Positions 8,811 through 10,182 of a stretch of DNA of 10,182 nucleotides are shown in pieces. The stretch is from Euperipatoides rowelli (lineage: Eukaryota > Onychophora > Udeonychophora > Euonychophora > Peripatopsidae). The stretch lies in NCBI GenBank assembly GCA_003024985.2, contig PXIH01S0003547.1, one strand, 5' to 3'. Numbering within the stretch: the first letter of the stretch is position 1; the number at the start of each line of letters is the position of its first letter. The notes beneath the pieces are model-generated. The model was not told the origin of the DNA. It ran no database searches and saw nothing but the letters and a program-made list of their open reading frames with translations. The translations under genes were made by a program, and so were the position numbers.

Positions 8811-9098
8811 CGAAGCACAATGTCAATGACCTTCTTCCAATGTAGGTGGCACATGAGTCTAAATGTGCATATTTTGTATTTCAGTGACTATCTGCTGTAT
8901 ACTGATTCAAATTTTTAATCACAAATGTTATATGTCATCTTTATAGGTCCAATAATTACCACTATTTCCAAAACTAAATATTTATTTGGTACCACTGCAT
9001 TATCAAAATCATCATTTAGCCCAATGCCTTTATGTCAAATTCTAGACTAAGTTTGAAAATAAATAAATACATGATTATCACTAGATCCCAAATTATCC

Positions 9099-9112
9099 TT
9101 TTTTTTTTTTTT
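9099..9112 (+). repeat. T14 homopolymer in the upstream intron
   Basis: Fourteen consecutive T bases, A14 in the sense of the host transcript. No recognisable retroposon body is attached. Confidence 0.85.
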
Positions 9113-9829
9113 GGTATGGTGCCATTTTGCATTTTAATAACAGGAAATATGGATCAATCTTCTAATCAAGTTTTAGGTTGAATTCATAAAATAGCATTCC
9201 ATTCTTGTAAAAATACGTATATTTGGAATTAATAGTTTTTATTATGTGCAACATATTAGTTTCTAATTAAAGATAACTTTAAAAAAAAACGATAGTAATT
9301 CATTAAAAATAAACACAAAATTAGCATATTTTTGGTGTGTTGCCAAAATCATGTATGGCTATTCAACATTATGTTCAATGTATTTGAGCTGTCGGACTGT
9401 TTAAAAACTAAAAATCAATATTTTCAGAATATGTAGTGGAATAAGTTAAACCAGGAGATTTTAAATACTATAAGTTAAAGTCTGGACAGACTATGCTGCT
9501 GCTTCCAGATTTTAAAAATATATTTTTATCAAAAAAAAGTATGATTATTTTATATTTTGAAACAATATGAATAACAAAAAACAATATTAGTATATGAAAA
9601 TATTTAATACTGTTAAACAACTATTAAAAAAAACGTTGCTGACTTAGGAATGTGATGTGAAAGCTGGTTTATTATCCCAGAATACAGTAATAGATGAAAT
9701 TATGGATCTATCAATAATACTGTAAGCAGATCACCTAAACTAGAACAAGAACCTTGAATATTGTTTAAAAGCATAACTTTAATAGTTGGCTAATAACTTC
9801 CAGTCATTCATAAAGGCGGCTTTGTGGTA

Positions 9830-9863
9830 GGTATTTATCAAATTCTGGTAATTAATAAATACC
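9830..9863. repeat. Short inverted repeat beside the interlocked pair
   Basis: GGTATTTAT (9830-9838) and ATAAATACC (9855-9863) form a 9-bp stem with a 16-base loop. It abuts the interlocked repeats at 9865-9912, so inverted repeats fill about 80 bp. Confidence 0.75.
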
Positions 9864-9864
9864 A

Positions 9865-9912
9865 CATTTTAAATTAATGGAATCATCTATTAATTTAAAA
9901 TGGATGATTCCA
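9865..9912. repeat. Interlocked inverted repeats (A-B-A'-B' order)
   Basis: Arm A, CATTTTAAATTAAT (9865-9878), pairs perfectly with A' at 9889-9902. Arm B, TGGAATCATC (9878-9887), pairs perfectly with B' at 9903-9912. The two pairs are interleaved, with a single free base at 9888. Confidence 0.88.
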
Positions 9913-10182
9913 GATGCCTTAAAAATTAATATAAAACATTTTTTTAAATAATATTCTAACAGAAAAATTATTAAGAAAGACGATAAATATGATATTATAT
10001 AAACAATGAAAAATTAGAATAATAATAAAAAATGATGAAAAAGAATTCAAATAAAATCATAATATTTTTTTTTATACACTGTAATGTTTATTTTAATCAA
10101 CAAATTAAATAGATAGTTTAAAAATAATTATTTTAACAAGAAGTTAAACAATTACCAACTAATAAAAAAAATGCAATAATAA

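Larger units (their letters stand above)
7975..10182 (-). other. Partial intron upstream of Ig exon A
   Basis: About 2.2 kb of A+T-rich non-coding DNA lies upstream of exon A in the direction of transcription; its 5' end is outside the window. The T-rich tract and TATAG next to the exon are the acceptor signal. I looked for Ig core motifs (VKW, YxC) on both strands and saw none. It holds a 10-base G run, a 14-base T run and several inverted repeats, listed separately. Confidence 0.7.

Noticed and set aside
7975-10182. Possible further Ig exon upstream of exon A
   Set aside because: No VKW/YxC core pattern, no long minus-strand open frame and no paired splice sites were found.

Overview
The window looks like intronic and exonic DNA from a vertebrate. 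It is strongly A+T-rich by eye, with long non-coding stretches, spliced single-domain exons on the minus strand, and a decayed L1/Tx1-type LINE. No prokaryotic-style gene layout, RNA gene or CRISPR array is visible. A LINE with zinc-knuckle ORF1 fits a fish, lungfish or amphibian better than a mammal, but the species cannot be fixed from this window.

The gene is on the minus strand, so it reads from high to low coordinates. Three intact exons each encode one I-set immunoglobulin domain: 7974-7708, 7539-7273 and 6469-6203. Each is exactly 267 nt (89 codons), starts and ends in phase 1, and has AG/GT splice sites. The three products align without gaps. This layout is that of the tandem-Ig spring of titin; obscurin is the main alternative. 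The introns between them are 168 and 803 bp. The upstream intron (7975 to the window end) and the downstream intron (6202 to the window start) are both incomplete here.

The downstream intron (1-6202) holds a broken LINE in the same orientation as the host gene, at about 4020 down to 1275. ORF1 remnants carry two damaged CCHC zinc knuckles. ORF2 remnants follow in the correct order: endonuclease (GDFN and SDH motifs), linker, and the first reverse-transcriptase block (APGP). The remaining RT and the 3' end are not visible. A 70-bp inverted repeat (3951-4020 and 4839-4908) brackets 818 bp at the LINE's 5' side and is the most unusual structure in the window. Smaller structures include a 27-nt near-perfect palindrome inside the LINE, interlocked inverted repeats at 9865-9912, and homopolymer runs.

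I see no convincing new biological system. The points most worth a second look are the 70-bp inverted repeat, the 3'-less sense-oriented LINE, the in-frame alternative splice acceptors, and the loss of the B-strand cysteine in two of three Ig domains.
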